Under the pieces are notes generated by a model. It worked only from the letters and a program-made list of their open reading frames with translations. It ran no database searches and was not told where the DNA came from. A DNA stretch of 60,016 nucleotides, taken from assembly GCF_001458195.1 (NCBI RefSeq), contig NZ_CYPU01000065.1, forward strand, positions 1 through 60,016, read 5' to 3'. Made by a program: the position numbers and the translations under genes. Each line of letters opens with the position of its first letter. Within the stretch, counting starts at the first letter, position 1. The DNA comes from Ruegeria atlantica. Lineage in GTDB: Bacteria > Pseudomonadota > Alphaproteobacteria > Rhodobacterales > Rhodobacteraceae. Of this stretch, positions 25,604 to 33,857 are shown piece after piece.

Positions 25604-26457
25604 TGCGCTTTGCAACTTTCACCGCAAACGGAGCAACTTTTTTCGGCGCGATCACCAAGGACGGTGCAATTGCGCTAAACGACGCCTTTCCCGATCAGGC
25701 CAGCCTTTATGAGGTGATCGCCGCGGGCACGTTTGAACAGTTGACCGAGGCCGCAGCAGGCCGGGAAGTAACCCACAGGGAATTCACTTACGAAATGGTG
25801 ATGCCGGATGTCCGCCGCATCCTCTGCGTCGGAGTGAACTTTCCCGACCGCAACGCAGAATACAAAGACGGCAGCGAACAACCGAAATACATGTCGTTGT
25901 TTCCGCGCTTTGCCAGCGGTTTCACCGGGCACGACCGCCCGCTGATCCGTCCTCCGGAAAACCACACGCTGGATTACGAGGGCGAGGTCGTTATCGTGAT
26001 TGGCAAATCCGGTCGGCGAATTTCGCAGGAAGATGCCTATGACCACATCGCAGCCCTAACCTTGTGTAACGAAGGCACAATTCGCGACTGGGTCCGCCAT
26101 GCCAAGTTCAACGTCACACAGGGAAAGAACTGGGACAATTCCGGTGCCATCGGTCCGTGGCTAGTGCCATTCACCGACGCGGCCCAGTTGGACGATGCCC
26201 GAATTCAGACCCATGTGAATGGTGAATTGCGCCAGGACGATACGCTGAGTCGCATGATGTTCCCGATCCGGCGCGAGATCGAATATATTTCGACCTTCAT
26301 GACGCTTCTGCCCGGTGACATCATCGTCACCGGCACCCCGACGGGTGCGGGAGCGCGGTTTGATCCACCAAAATACCTGGAACCGGGTGACGTAGTGGTA
26401 ATCTCAGTCGAGGGCATTGGAACGCTGCGCAACACAGTCGAGGACGAACAGGTATGA
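25603..26457 (+). CDS. Fumarylacetoacetate hydrolase-family protein, HpaG-like isomerase/decarboxylase
   Basis: A 284-residue protein with an N-terminal segment of about 75 residues followed by one FAH fold. Metal-site pieces are NHTLDYEGEVVIVIGKSGRRI and the ending ILLPGDIIVTGTPTGAGA-type turn. In the homoprotocatechuate pathway the 5-oxopent-3-ene-1,2,5-tricarboxylate decarboxylase / HHDD isomerase HpaG is often a tandem repeat of two such domains, about 430 residues; here only one is encoded. It may do one or both steps as an oligomer. Its stop overlaps the hpaH start by 4 bp. Confidence 0.8.
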   Translation: MRFATFTANGATFFGAITKDGAIALNDAFPDQASLYEVIAAGTFEQLTEAAAGREVTHREFTYEMVMPDVRRILCVGVNFPDRNAEYKDGSEQPKYMSLFPRFASGFTGHDRPLIRPPENHTLDYEGEVVIVIGKSGRRISQEDAYDHIAALTLCNEGTIRDWVRHAKFNVTQGKNWDNSGAIGPWLVPFTDAAQLDDARIQTHVNGELRQDDTLSRMMFPIRREIEYISTFMTLLPGDIIVTGTPTGAGARFDPPKYLEPGDVVVISVEGIGTLRNTVEDEQV

Positions 26458-27254
26458 CCCCCGAAGATCATGCCCGTGCCGCAGCCGACTTATTGCAGGC
26501 TGAATGTTCGCACGAACAGATTGGCCTTCTGACACTGCGCCATCCCGAAATGCGGATGAGCGACGCCTATGAGGTGCAGAACGCCATCTATCAACAGAAA
26601 TTGGCCGAAGGGCGCAAGGTGATCGGCTGGAAAATCGGGTTGACCTCGAAAGCGATGCAATATGCGCTGAATATCGACATCCCCGACAGCGGAATTTTGT
26701 TCGATGATATGAAGTTCGATCACGGCGGAACCGTTCCTGCGGGCCGGTTTATCCAGCCCCGGATCGAGGCCGAGATTGCTTTTGTCATAAAATCTGCGGT
26801 AGGCGGAGAGAACGTCACCCGTGACGACATCATTGCCGCCACGGATTACGTCGCGCCTTCGATTGAAATCCTCGACACGCGTATTCAGCGTGTTGACCCC
26901 GCGACCGGACAAACGCGTACCGTCTTTGACACAATCAGCGACAACGCCGCCAATGCGGGCATCGTGTTAGGCCCTGAGCGTCACGCGATAGATGCATTTG
27001 ATTTGCGTTGGGTTGGGGCACTGACCTTCCGCAATGGTGAGATAGAGGAAACTGGTCTGGGCGCGGGTGTTCTGAACGATCCGGTCGAAAGCGTCGTCTG
27101 GCTGGCCCGCCGCATGGCGCAGTACGGCCAGAGCATAGAACCGGGCCAGGTGATCTTGTCCGGTAGCTTTATTCGACCCGTCGAATGCCCGCCGAGCACC
27201 GAAATCCATGCTGATTTCGGACCATTTGGCTCGGTCGATATCAACTTTGCCTAA
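26454..27254 (+). CDS. hpaH: 2-oxo-hept-3-ene-1,7-dioate hydratase
   Basis: A 266-residue hydratase related to MhpD. The features VIGWKIGLTSKAMQYALNIDIPDSGILFDDM and the acidic block RIEAEIAF are those of HpaH/HpcG, which adds water to the 2-oxo-heptene-dioate made by HpaG. Length is right for the family. It overlaps the HpaG-like gene and is followed after 11 bp by the aldolase. Confidence 0.9.
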   Translation: MTPEDHARAAADLLQAECSHEQIGLLTLRHPEMRMSDAYEVQNAIYQQKLAEGRKVIGWKIGLTSKAMQYALNIDIPDSGILFDDMKFDHGGTVPAGRFIQPRIEAEIAFVIKSAVGGENVTRDDIIAATDYVAPSIEILDTRIQRVDPATGQTRTVFDTISDNAANAGIVLGPERHAIDAFDLRWVGALTFRNGEIEETGLGAGVLNDPVESVVWLARRMAQYGQSIEPGQVILSGSFIRPVECPPSTEIHADFGPFGSVDINFA

Positions 27255-27265
27255 AGGAGGCCGGG

Positions 27266-28321
27266 ATGCCTGCGCCACTAAACGCTTTCAAGGCCGCGCT
27301 GCAGGCTGGTCGGCCACAGGTCGGCTGCTGGATTGGAATGGCCGACACCTATGCCGCCGAAATCGCGGCCACGTCCCAGTTCGACTGGCTGCTCGTTGAC
27401 GGGGAACACGCCCCAAACGATCTTCGCTCAATCCTGGAACAGGTGCGGGTCATCGAAGGAAGCGGCAGCCAACCGGTCGCACGTTTGCCGATCGGTGAAA
27501 CCTGGATGATCAAGCAATACCTCGATGCCGGCGTTCAGAATATTCTGGTGCCGATGGTCGAAAGCGGAGATCAGGCACGGGATTTGGTGCGGGCTGTGCG
27601 ATACCCGCCCCACGGAGTTCGGGGCGTGGGTTCGGCGTTGGCAAGGGCCTCGCGCTTTGCGGCGATCCCGGACTATCTGAAAACGGCGGATGAACAAATC
27701 TGCCTGCTTGTTCAGGTGGAAAACCGCGCCGGGTTGGAGGCACTGGACGATATTCTTGCCTCTGATGTTGATGGGGTCTTTCTCGGCCCTTCCGATATGG
27801 CCGCTGATATGGGCCATATCGGTGATACTGGTCATACAGAAGTGGTAGAAGCCGTTTTGGACGCGATAACTCGGGTCGTCGCGGCAGGCAAATTTGCCGG
27901 GATACTGACACTTGATCCGGCCATGCAGCGTAAATGTCTGGATCTGGGGGCGACCTTCCTGGCCACAAACATCGACGTTACTTTGTTCGCGCAGGCGGTG
28001 CGCCGGGCCGCCGATGAGGCCTTGGCGTTGCTACCTGACCAAAGCATCTCGGGTGTTGCCCAAACGGAAGCGGCCAGCAAGTACCTGCAGCAATTGTGCA
28101 AGCACTGGTCTCACAAGGCCCAGGTGACTTTTGACGACAACCACGGCAGCGTGGAATTTCCGGGTGGAAACCGGCTGACTTTGATCGCAGGTGAAACCAG
28201 CCTTTCGCTGACGGCTGAAACCGGCCCTCGCGGTGATCTGGGCCGCTGGCAGGAAGTCATCGAAGCGCATCTGGTACGGTTTGCTTTTCGCGAAGACTTC
28301 AGCATTGACTGGGTGAACTGA
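27266..28321 (+). CDS. hpaI: 4-hydroxy-2-oxoheptanedioate aldolase fused to a DUF2218 domain
   Basis: A 351-residue protein, about 95 residues longer than usual HpaI. Residues 1-255 are the HpcH/HpaI aldolase barrel: WIGMADTYAAEIAATSQFDWLLVDGEHAPND, the PHGVRGVGSALARASRF loop, LVQVENRAGLEALDDI and DGVFLGPSDMAADMG supply the metal- and substrate-binding parts. It cleaves 4-hydroxy-2-oxoheptanedioate to pyruvate and succinic semialdehyde. From about residue 260 a second domain follows (KYLQQLCKHWSHKAQVTFDD ... HLVRFAFREDFSIDW) that matches the small DUF2218 family, normally a stand-alone protein of about 95 residues. The frame is continuous with no stop between the parts. The role of the added domain is unknown. 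Confidence 0.88.
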   Translation: MPAPLNAFKAALQAGRPQVGCWIGMADTYAAEIAATSQFDWLLVDGEHAPNDLRSILEQVRVIEGSGSQPVARLPIGETWMIKQYLDAGVQNILVPMVESGDQARDLVRAVRYPPHGVRGVGSALARASRFAAIPDYLKTADEQICLLVQVENRAGLEALDDILASDVDGVFLGPSDMAADMGHIGDTGHTEVVEAVLDAITRVVAAGKFAGILTLDPAMQRKCLDLGATFLATNIDVTLFAQAVRRAADEALALLPDQSISGVAQTEAASKYLQQLCKHWSHKAQVTFDDNHGSVEFPGGNRLTLIAGETSLSLTAETGPRGDLGRWQEVIEAHLVRFAFREDFSIDWVN

Positions 28322-28364
28322 TCCCAAATCAACTACCGCCTGAAGACGACGACAAGGAACACTC

Positions 28365-29093
28365 ATGTCAGATCCGGTTTATGTAATTGGCGATATCCAT
28401 GGCCAACTGGGGAAGCTTGAAGACGCACTGGACCGGATCGAACAGGATGGAGGACCAGACGCCAAGATCGTGTTTCTTGGCGATTATACGGACAGGGGTG
28501 CCCAAAGTTGCGGGGTTTTGGATCTGCTGGTCCGAGGGAACGCCGACGGTAAGAACTGGGTCTTTCTACGTGGCAATCATGACCAGATGTGCGCAATGTT
28601 TCTGGAGGACTATCCGCGCAATGATGCGCGCCTGCTGGTCGGGTATCACTGGCTTCATCCTCGGATCGGCGGGATCGAAACGCTGCGGACCTATGGGGTT
28701 GAAACCACCAACGTGGGCAGAATCTATCAAGTTCACGCCAAGGCCAAGAAGGCCGTCCCTCAGGCTCATATAGATTTTCTGAACTGGCTAATGCCGTTCC
28801 ATCAGGACGGCGCATTGCTGTTCGTGCACGCAGGTATTCGACCCGGGGTGAAACTGGATCAGCAAGACCACGACGATCTGATATGGATTCGTGACGAATT
28901 CCTGAACCATAAAGATCCATATCCATGGTTGGTTGTCCACGGCCACAGCCACGTGGCCGCACCTGAACATCATGGAAACCGTATCAATCTGGATACAGGA
29001 GCAGGCTATGGCCAAGCCCTGACCGCCGCCGTGTTCGAAGGCACCACGTGTTGGGTACTGGATGCTGGTGGGCGTAGACTTGTGACCCACTGA
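28365..29093 (+). CDS. PPP-type metallophosphoesterase (serine/threonine phosphatase-like)
   Basis: A 242-residue calcineurin-like phosphoesterase. The metal motifs are in order: GDIHGQ near residue 8, GDYTDRG near 40, GNHD near 69, and HGHSHVAAPEH late. This is the bacterial PPP phosphatase pattern, used to remove phosphate from proteins or small molecules in the cytoplasm. It follows hpaI after 43 bp on the same strand and could be co-transcribed, but nothing links it to homoprotocatechuate breakdown. Substrate unknown. Confidence 0.85.
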   Translation: MSDPVYVIGDIHGQLGKLEDALDRIEQDGGPDAKIVFLGDYTDRGAQSCGVLDLLVRGNADGKNWVFLRGNHDQMCAMFLEDYPRNDARLLVGYHWLHPRIGGIETLRTYGVETTNVGRIYQVHAKAKKAVPQAHIDFLNWLMPFHQDGALLFVHAGIRPGVKLDQQDHDDLIWIRDEFLNHKDPYPWLVVHGHSHVAAPEHHGNRINLDTGAGYGQALTAAVFEGTTCWVLDAGGRRLVTH

Positions 29094-29381
29094 GACAGAC
29101 TCTGACTCACATGGCGTAAAAATGTGGCGTCGCCGATGTCGTTTCTTTTTTAAAAAGCTTCTCAACCATGATCGCCGTCATCGCTAAGCCTTGAACCACC
29201 ACATTGGGTCCATCAGACGTTTTTTGGAACAGCAGTTCTTTACGGCGGTCGGCAGGATTGGCGGCAATAATAGCTGGAATGGACAACATTTTTCTACGCC
29301 GGCAACTTCGGAAAAATCTTCGAATGCACTCAGCAACAATAGTTCAAACACGTGACTCCAAACGAAACGGCATTGACTTTA
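29094..29381. other. Gap between phosphatase and next operon, no supported gene
   Basis: A short minus-strand frame (29107-29289, 60 codons) crosses this gap. It lacks a ribosome binding site and a recognisable domain. A TTTTTTAAAAAGCTTCT stretch lies near 29150. The region otherwise leads into the operator at 29382. Confidence 0.4.
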
Positions 29382-29416
29382 GTTTCATATGTAACGATAT
29401 TCGTTGCAAATGAAAC
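29382..29416. promoter_or_regulatory. 35-bp near-perfect palindrome before the MBL/FAD-monooxygenase operon, probable MarR operator
   Basis: The arms are GTTTCATATGTAACGA and, on the other strand, GTTTCATTTGCAACGA, separated by a three-base centre. They differ at two positions of 16. It lies 39 bp before the ATG at 29456. The same 16-base half-site with one or two changes, GTTTCACATGCAACGA, occurs at 37030-37045 just before the marR-type gene, so that regulator probably binds both. Confidence 0.7.
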
Positions 29417-29455
29417 AAAACGAGTCACGCGAGCGACATACTTCGGGAGAACACA

Positions 29456-30406
29456 ATGGCTAAGGCATTCGCATCTCAGGGAGATTTGGGTGAAAAGACG
29501 GTTAGCTTCACCGAAGTGGGTGAAGGGCTTTGGGCCTTTACTGCTGAAGGTGATCCCAATTCCGGCGTGATCATCGGCGATGATAGTGTCATGATTGTCG
29601 AGGCGCAGGCCACGCCACGTCTGGCTGGCAAGGTGATTGAGAAGGTCAGAGAAGTTACCGACAAACCGATCACACATCTGGCGCTAACTCACTATCACGC
29701 GGTTCGCGTTCTAGGCGCTTCAGCGTATGGCGCAGATCAGGTTCTCATGTCCGAAACAACCCGAGCGCAGGTTGTCGAACGCGGTCAGGAAGATTGGGAC
29801 AGTGAGTTTCAGCGTTTTCCACGTCTGTTCGAAGGCCATGAAAGCATTCCCGGACTGACCTGGCCCACCACGACCTTCAAGGATCGCATGAGTGTATACC
29901 TCGGCAACCGGCGCGTCGATCTAATGCATCTTGGTCGCGCCCATACTGCCGGTGACATCGTCATTCACGTCCCCGATCAGAACGTCATGTTTACCGGTGA
30001 CATCGTCGAGTATCACTCGGCCTGCTATTGCGGCGACGGCCATTTCAACGATTGGGGTGGCACTCTGGACAATATCGCCGCATTTGACGTCGATGCTATC
30101 GCGCCCGGCCGCGGTGATGCTCTGCTCGGAAAAGACATGGTTGAAGCAGCAATCGAGTCTACCCGGGGTTTTGTCGAAAGCACCTATCGCCCGGCTGCTC
30201 GTGTCGCCGCTAGCGGCGGCACCCTGAAAGATGCCTGGGACGCTGTACGCGACGCGTGCGACCCGAAATTCGCTGACTACGCAATCTACGAACACTGCCT
30301 GCCGTTCAATGTTGCGCGCGCCTATGACGAAGCACGCGGCATCGACACACCACGTATCTGGACGGCGCAGCGGGATCTGGAAATGTGGGAACAACTGCAA
30401 GGCTGA
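29456..30406 (+). CDS. MBL-fold protein with altered metal site
   Basis: A 316-residue protein with the metallo-beta-lactamase fold: the SGVIIGDDSVMIVEAQ first sheet, the H79-Y-H81-A-V83-R84 loop, LGRAHTAGDIVIHVPDQNVMFTGDIVEYH and a late PGRGD. The standard loop is H-x-H-x-D-H. Here the Asp and third His, which bind the second metal, are Val and Arg, and the late His of PGHG is Arg. One metal site may survive (H79, H81, H in GRAHT), so hydrolysis by a one-metal site or a non-catalytic role are both possible. It is the first gene of the operon behind a 35-bp palindrome and has a GGGAGAACACA site. Its role in the pathway is not known. Confidence 0.8.
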   Translation: MAKAFASQGDLGEKTVSFTEVGEGLWAFTAEGDPNSGVIIGDDSVMIVEAQATPRLAGKVIEKVREVTDKPITHLALTHYHAVRVLGASAYGADQVLMSETTRAQVVERGQEDWDSEFQRFPRLFEGHESIPGLTWPTTTFKDRMSVYLGNRRVDLMHLGRAHTAGDIVIHVPDQNVMFTGDIVEYHSACYCGDGHFNDWGGTLDNIAAFDVDAIAPGRGDALLGKDMVEAAIESTRGFVESTYRPAARVAASGGTLKDAWDAVRDACDPKFADYAIYEHCLPFNVARAYDEARGIDTPRIWTAQRDLEMWEQLQG

Positions 30407-30431
30407 GCGCCTGAAGGGAGGGGATTTTCCA

Positions 30432-32066
30432 ATGTTTGATGATCGTTACACGCTCGCCTACAAGAGCTATCCATACGAGAGGTCGCCCGATCAGGATATT
30501 GACGCACCGGTGCGTCACCCGGTTGTGGTCATGGGCGGCGGGCCGATCGGAGTCGCCACAGCCCTGGACCTCGGCCGCCAAGGTATTCCGGTGGTTGTGC
30601 TTGATGATCATGAGGGCATCGGCATGGGCAGTCGGGCGATTTGTTTCGCAAAGCGCTGTCTGGAAGTGGCCGACCGCTATGGCTGCGGCGAACCGATGCT
30701 CGAAAAAGGCGTTGTCTGGAATCTCGGTAAAGTATTCCATCGCGATGACAAGGTATTCGAATTTAACCTGTTGCCGGAAGACGGGCATAAATACCCCGCC
30801 TTCATCAATCTGCAGCAGCCTTATTTCGAGCAATACATGATCGACCGTCTGCGCGAGCTGCAGGACAAGGGTGCCCCGATCCAGTTGCGTGGCAAGAACC
30901 GTGTGGACAGCGTCGAAGTACACGACGATCACGTCACCCTGAAGGTGATGACACCGGATGGACCTTACACGCTTGAAGCGGACTGGCTTATTGGTTGCGA
31001 CGGCGCCAATTCACCACTGCGCGGGATACTTGGTCTCGATTTCAGCGGTCGAGTCTTTCAGGACAGCTTCCTGATTGCTGATATCACGCTGAAAGGCGAT
31101 CTGAACTTCCCCACCGAGCGCTGGTTCTGGTTTGAACCGACCCACGGCTCTGGCGCCTCAGCTTTGTTGCACAAGCAACCTGATGATGTCTGGCGGATCG
31201 ACTTCCAGATCGGCTGGGATGTTGACCGTAAAGAAGAACTTAAAGAAGAGAATATCCGTCGCCGATTGGATGCGATGCTGGGGGATGTGGACTATGAAAT
31301 GGTCTGGTCCTCTATCTACACCTTCCAGTGCAAGCGGATGGACAGCTTCCGCTCTGGTCGCGTGTTTTTTGCTGGTGATGCGGCGCACCAAGTCTCGCCC
31401 TTTGGTGCGCGTGGTGCCAATTCCGGCATGCAGGACGTGGACAATCTTGGGTGGAAACTAGGGTTGGTTATTCAAGGCAAAGCGCCGGAGAGCCTGCTTG
31501 ACACCTACGATACCGAACGGGTTCACGGCGCGGACGAAAACATCCTGAATTCTACACGGTCCACCGATTTCATCACGCCGAAATCAGAAACCAGCCAGAT
31601 CTTCCGCGATGCCGTGCTCAGCCTGAGCGGAACGTACGAATTCGCACGACCGATGGTCAACTCGGGTCGGCTCTCGGTTCCATGCGTGTACAGTGAATCG
31701 GGACTCAATTCCGCTGACGCACTGGCAGGCGGTCCCGAACGGACGCAGCCCGGCGCCCCCTGCCCTGATGCCCCGTTGGGCGATGAATACCTGTTGTCGA
31801 AGCTGGGTGATGAGTTCATCCTTTTGACAATCGATGCAGAAGCACCTGAAATTCTTGAAGAGGACGGCATCACGGCACGCCGCCTGGCTCTTTCAACCCG
31901 CGACGACCCGACTGGTCAGCTCAGGAAACGCTATCTCGGCGAAGCCAGTTCGGCGGTCTACCTGATCCGCCCAGATCAGCATGTCGCCGCCCGCCGAGCG
32001 GAATACAACGAAACCCTGATGCGCACTGCCTTGCGCCGTGCGGCCGGTAAGGAAGTAAGTCAATGA
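30432..32066 (+). CDS. FAD-dependent aromatic monooxygenase (UbiH/MhpA/PheA class)
   Basis: A 544-residue single-component flavin monooxygenase. The dinucleotide fold is VVVMGGGPIGVATALDLGRQG near residue 35, the DG-type motif is WLIGCDGANSPLRGILGLDF, and the second FAD motif is RVFFAGDAAHQVSPFGARGANSGMQD. A thioredoxin-like C-terminal extension of about 140 residues follows, as in phenol and 3-hydroxyphenylpropionate hydroxylases. The start at 30432 has GGGAGGGG before it; a longer frame reaches back into the MBL gene. It would hydroxylate a phenolic acid using NAD(P)H and oxygen. Its stop overlaps the DUF2783 start. Confidence 0.88.
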   Translation: MFDDRYTLAYKSYPYERSPDQDIDAPVRHPVVVMGGGPIGVATALDLGRQGIPVVVLDDHEGIGMGSRAICFAKRCLEVADRYGCGEPMLEKGVVWNLGKVFHRDDKVFEFNLLPEDGHKYPAFINLQQPYFEQYMIDRLRELQDKGAPIQLRGKNRVDSVEVHDDHVTLKVMTPDGPYTLEADWLIGCDGANSPLRGILGLDFSGRVFQDSFLIADITLKGDLNFPTERWFWFEPTHGSGASALLHKQPDDVWRIDFQIGWDVDRKEELKEENIRRRLDAMLGDVDYEMVWSSIYTFQCKRMDSFRSGRVFFAGDAAHQVSPFGARGANSGMQDVDNLGWKLGLVIQGKAPESLLDTYDTERVHGADENILNSTRSTDFITPKSETSQIFRDAVLSLSGTYEFARPMVNSGRLSVPCVYSESGLNSADALAGGPERTQPGAPCPDAPLGDEYLLSKLGDEFILLTIDAEAPEILEEDGITARRLALSTRDDPTGQLRKRYLGEASSAVYLIRPDQHVAARRAEYNETLMRTALRRAAGKEVSQ

Positions 32067-32254
32067 GCGATCTGACCCTGACACCGAATATCGACGGAAC
32101 CGACGATTTCTACGCCGACCTGCTGGCAACGCATGAGGGCAAGACCAAGGCCGAGAGCGATATAATCAACGCGAGGTTAATTCTGATCCTGGCCAACCAC
32201 ATCGGCGACCGGGACGTCCTGAGCCAGGCGCTCAATACCGCCGACATCACATAA
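32063..32254 (+). CDS. DUF2783 small protein
   Basis: A 63-residue acidic protein (DDFYADLLATHEGKTKAESDIINARLILILANHIGD) of the DUF2783 family. Members are small, helical and nearly always encoded right after an FAD monooxygenase of the type found here. The start codon overlaps the monooxygenase stop (ATGA), so the two are translationally coupled and may form a complex. No function is established. Confidence 0.8.
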   Translation: MSDLTLTPNIDGTDDFYADLLATHEGKTKAESDIINARLILILANHIGDRDVLSQALNTADIT

Positions 32255-32270
32255 TCCAAGGGAGGATACC

Positions 32271-33305
32271 ATGAATATCAAACTGAAGGGCAACACCCTG
32301 CTGCTCGCCGGCATTGCAACCGCTGCAATGTCTATCGCAACGACTACCGTGGCCGAGACCAAGCTTGCGCTTTCGAGCTGGCTGCCGCCGCGCCATCCGA
32401 TCGTCGTTGAGGCAATCAAACCCTGGGCCAAGCAAGTGGAGGAAGTCACCGATGGCCGCGTGACCGTACGTGTGCTTGCAAAGCCCATGGGCCCGCCCCC
32501 GGCACATTACGACATGGCTGCCGAAGGTATCGCTGATATCACCTACGGCTTGCATTCCTTTACCACAGATGACCGTTTCACCCGCTCTCGGATCGGTCAG
32601 TTCTCGTTCATTGGTGACGATGCCGTTGCTGGCTCCAAAGCATTCTGGAATGTCTATTCCGGCCCGCTGGAGGCGCAGAAAGAACATGAGGGCACCAAGC
32701 TTCTGGGGCTCTTTGTGCACGGCCCCGGCATGTTGCACAACAATGTCCGTAAGATCGAAAAGACAGACGATTTCGCAGGCCTGAAGATCCGCGTGCCCGG
32801 CGGCTATATCTCGGACCTGATGTCCGGTCTCGGCTCCACAACGCTCTTCATGTCTTCGGGTGAGGTGTATGAAAAGCTGTCGCGCGGAGTAATCGATGGC
32901 GTGACGTTCCCCTACGATGCTCTGGCTGCGTTCAAGCTGACCGAAGACGTCAAGTACACGATGCAAGTCCCCGGCGGCATCTACAACACCACTTGGTTCA
33001 TGGTCATGAACGAAGACAAATGGAACGAGATCTCTGAAGAGGATCAGGCAGCCATCGAAGCGATTTCCGGTGAAGCCTTTGCCGCACTGGTTGGCGAAGC
33101 TTGGGTCGGTGCAGACGAGAAAGGCAGCGCCGCGGCTGAAAAGGCCGGGATCGAAATCTACGAAGCGCCAGCCGAAGTCGTTGATGCGATCAAATCACAG
33201 GCAGCAGATGCCGAAACAGCGTGGTCCAAAGCCATCTCGGCGGACGGCTATGACGGCACTGCTGCTCTGGAAGAAATGCGCAAACAAGCTGGCGTGGACT
33301 TCTGA
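32271..33305 (+). CDS. TRAP transporter substrate-binding protein (DctP family)
   Basis: A 344-residue periplasmic receptor with a signal peptide (LLLAGIATAAMSIATTTVAE). The mature protein starts TKLALSSWLPPRHPIVVEAIKPWAKQVEEVTDGRV. The central IRVPGGYISDLMSGLG holds the arginine that usually binds the substrate carboxylate in DctP proteins. It brings an organic acid to the DctQM complex encoded next. A GGGAGGATACC site precedes the ATG. The operon context suggests an aromatic acid. Confidence 0.9.
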   Translation: MNIKLKGNTLLLAGIATAAMSIATTTVAETKLALSSWLPPRHPIVVEAIKPWAKQVEEVTDGRVTVRVLAKPMGPPPAHYDMAAEGIADITYGLHSFTTDDRFTRSRIGQFSFIGDDAVAGSKAFWNVYSGPLEAQKEHEGTKLLGLFVHGPGMLHNNVRKIEKTDDFAGLKIRVPGGYISDLMSGLGSTTLFMSSGEVYEKLSRGVIDGVTFPYDALAAFKLTEDVKYTMQVPGGIYNTTWFMVMNEDKWNEISEEDQAAIEAISGEAFAALVGEAWVGADEKGSAAAEKAGIEIYEAPAEVVDAIKSQAADAETAWSKAISADGYDGTAALEEMRKQAGVDF

Positions 33306-33308
33306 TCC

Positions 33309-33857
33309 ATGGAGCGGCTTCGCCATCGTTTCCCCGACCAGCCCCCTGATGAGGGGCTGGACATCGGGCTGCTGCTCGACAGATCTCTGGGTGTCGGGGC
33401 CGCACTGATCCTGTTCAGCCTCGTCCTCATCACCTGTGTGGATGTAGTTGGGCGCTACCTGTTCAACGCACCGCTATCCGGTGCCTTCGAACTCACTGAA
33501 ATACTGCTGGCAGCGCTCGTTTTCCTTGCCTTGCCACTGACGACAGAGCGCCGTGAACATGTCGAGGTCGACCTGCTGAATCTGGCGCTTGGACGCAAGA
33601 CGCAACGTCTTTTGTCTGCGTTTGCAGGCCTGTTCTCTGCTGCCCTGTTAGCCACCTTTTCTTGGCGGCTTTTCACCCATGCGGCCAAGGCCGCACATGA
33701 CGGCGCGGTGACCAACGCGCTTGAGATTCCACTGGCACCATTCGGCTATCTAGCTGGGGTCTCCTGCATGGTTTCGGCGTTCATCGCATTCCTGCGCGGA
33801 TTACAACCGCCCATCGAACACGACACCGATCAAGATCACCTAGAGGGCGCCCCATGA
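33309..33857 (+). CDS. TRAP transporter small permease (DctQ family)
   Basis: A 182-residue membrane protein with four hydrophobic segments, including VGAALILFSLVLITCVDVVGRYLFNAPLSGAFELTE, the standard DctQ opening. It pairs with the DctM protein to form the Na+-driven importer. It starts 3 bp after dctP and overlaps dctM by 4 bp. Confidence 0.9.
   Translation: MERLRHRFPDQPPDEGLDIGLLLDRSLGVGAALILFSLVLITCVDVVGRYLFNAPLSGAFELTEILLAALVFLALPLTTERREHVEVDLLNLALGRKTQRLLSAFAGLFSAALLATFSWRLFTHAAKAAHDGAVTNALEIPLAPFGYLAGVSCMVSAFIAFLRGLQPPIEHDTDQDHLEGAP

Noticed and set aside
29107..29289. 60-codon minus-strand frame after the phosphatase gene
   Set aside because: No ribosome binding site or domain, and it ends in a region that looks like spacer before the operator.
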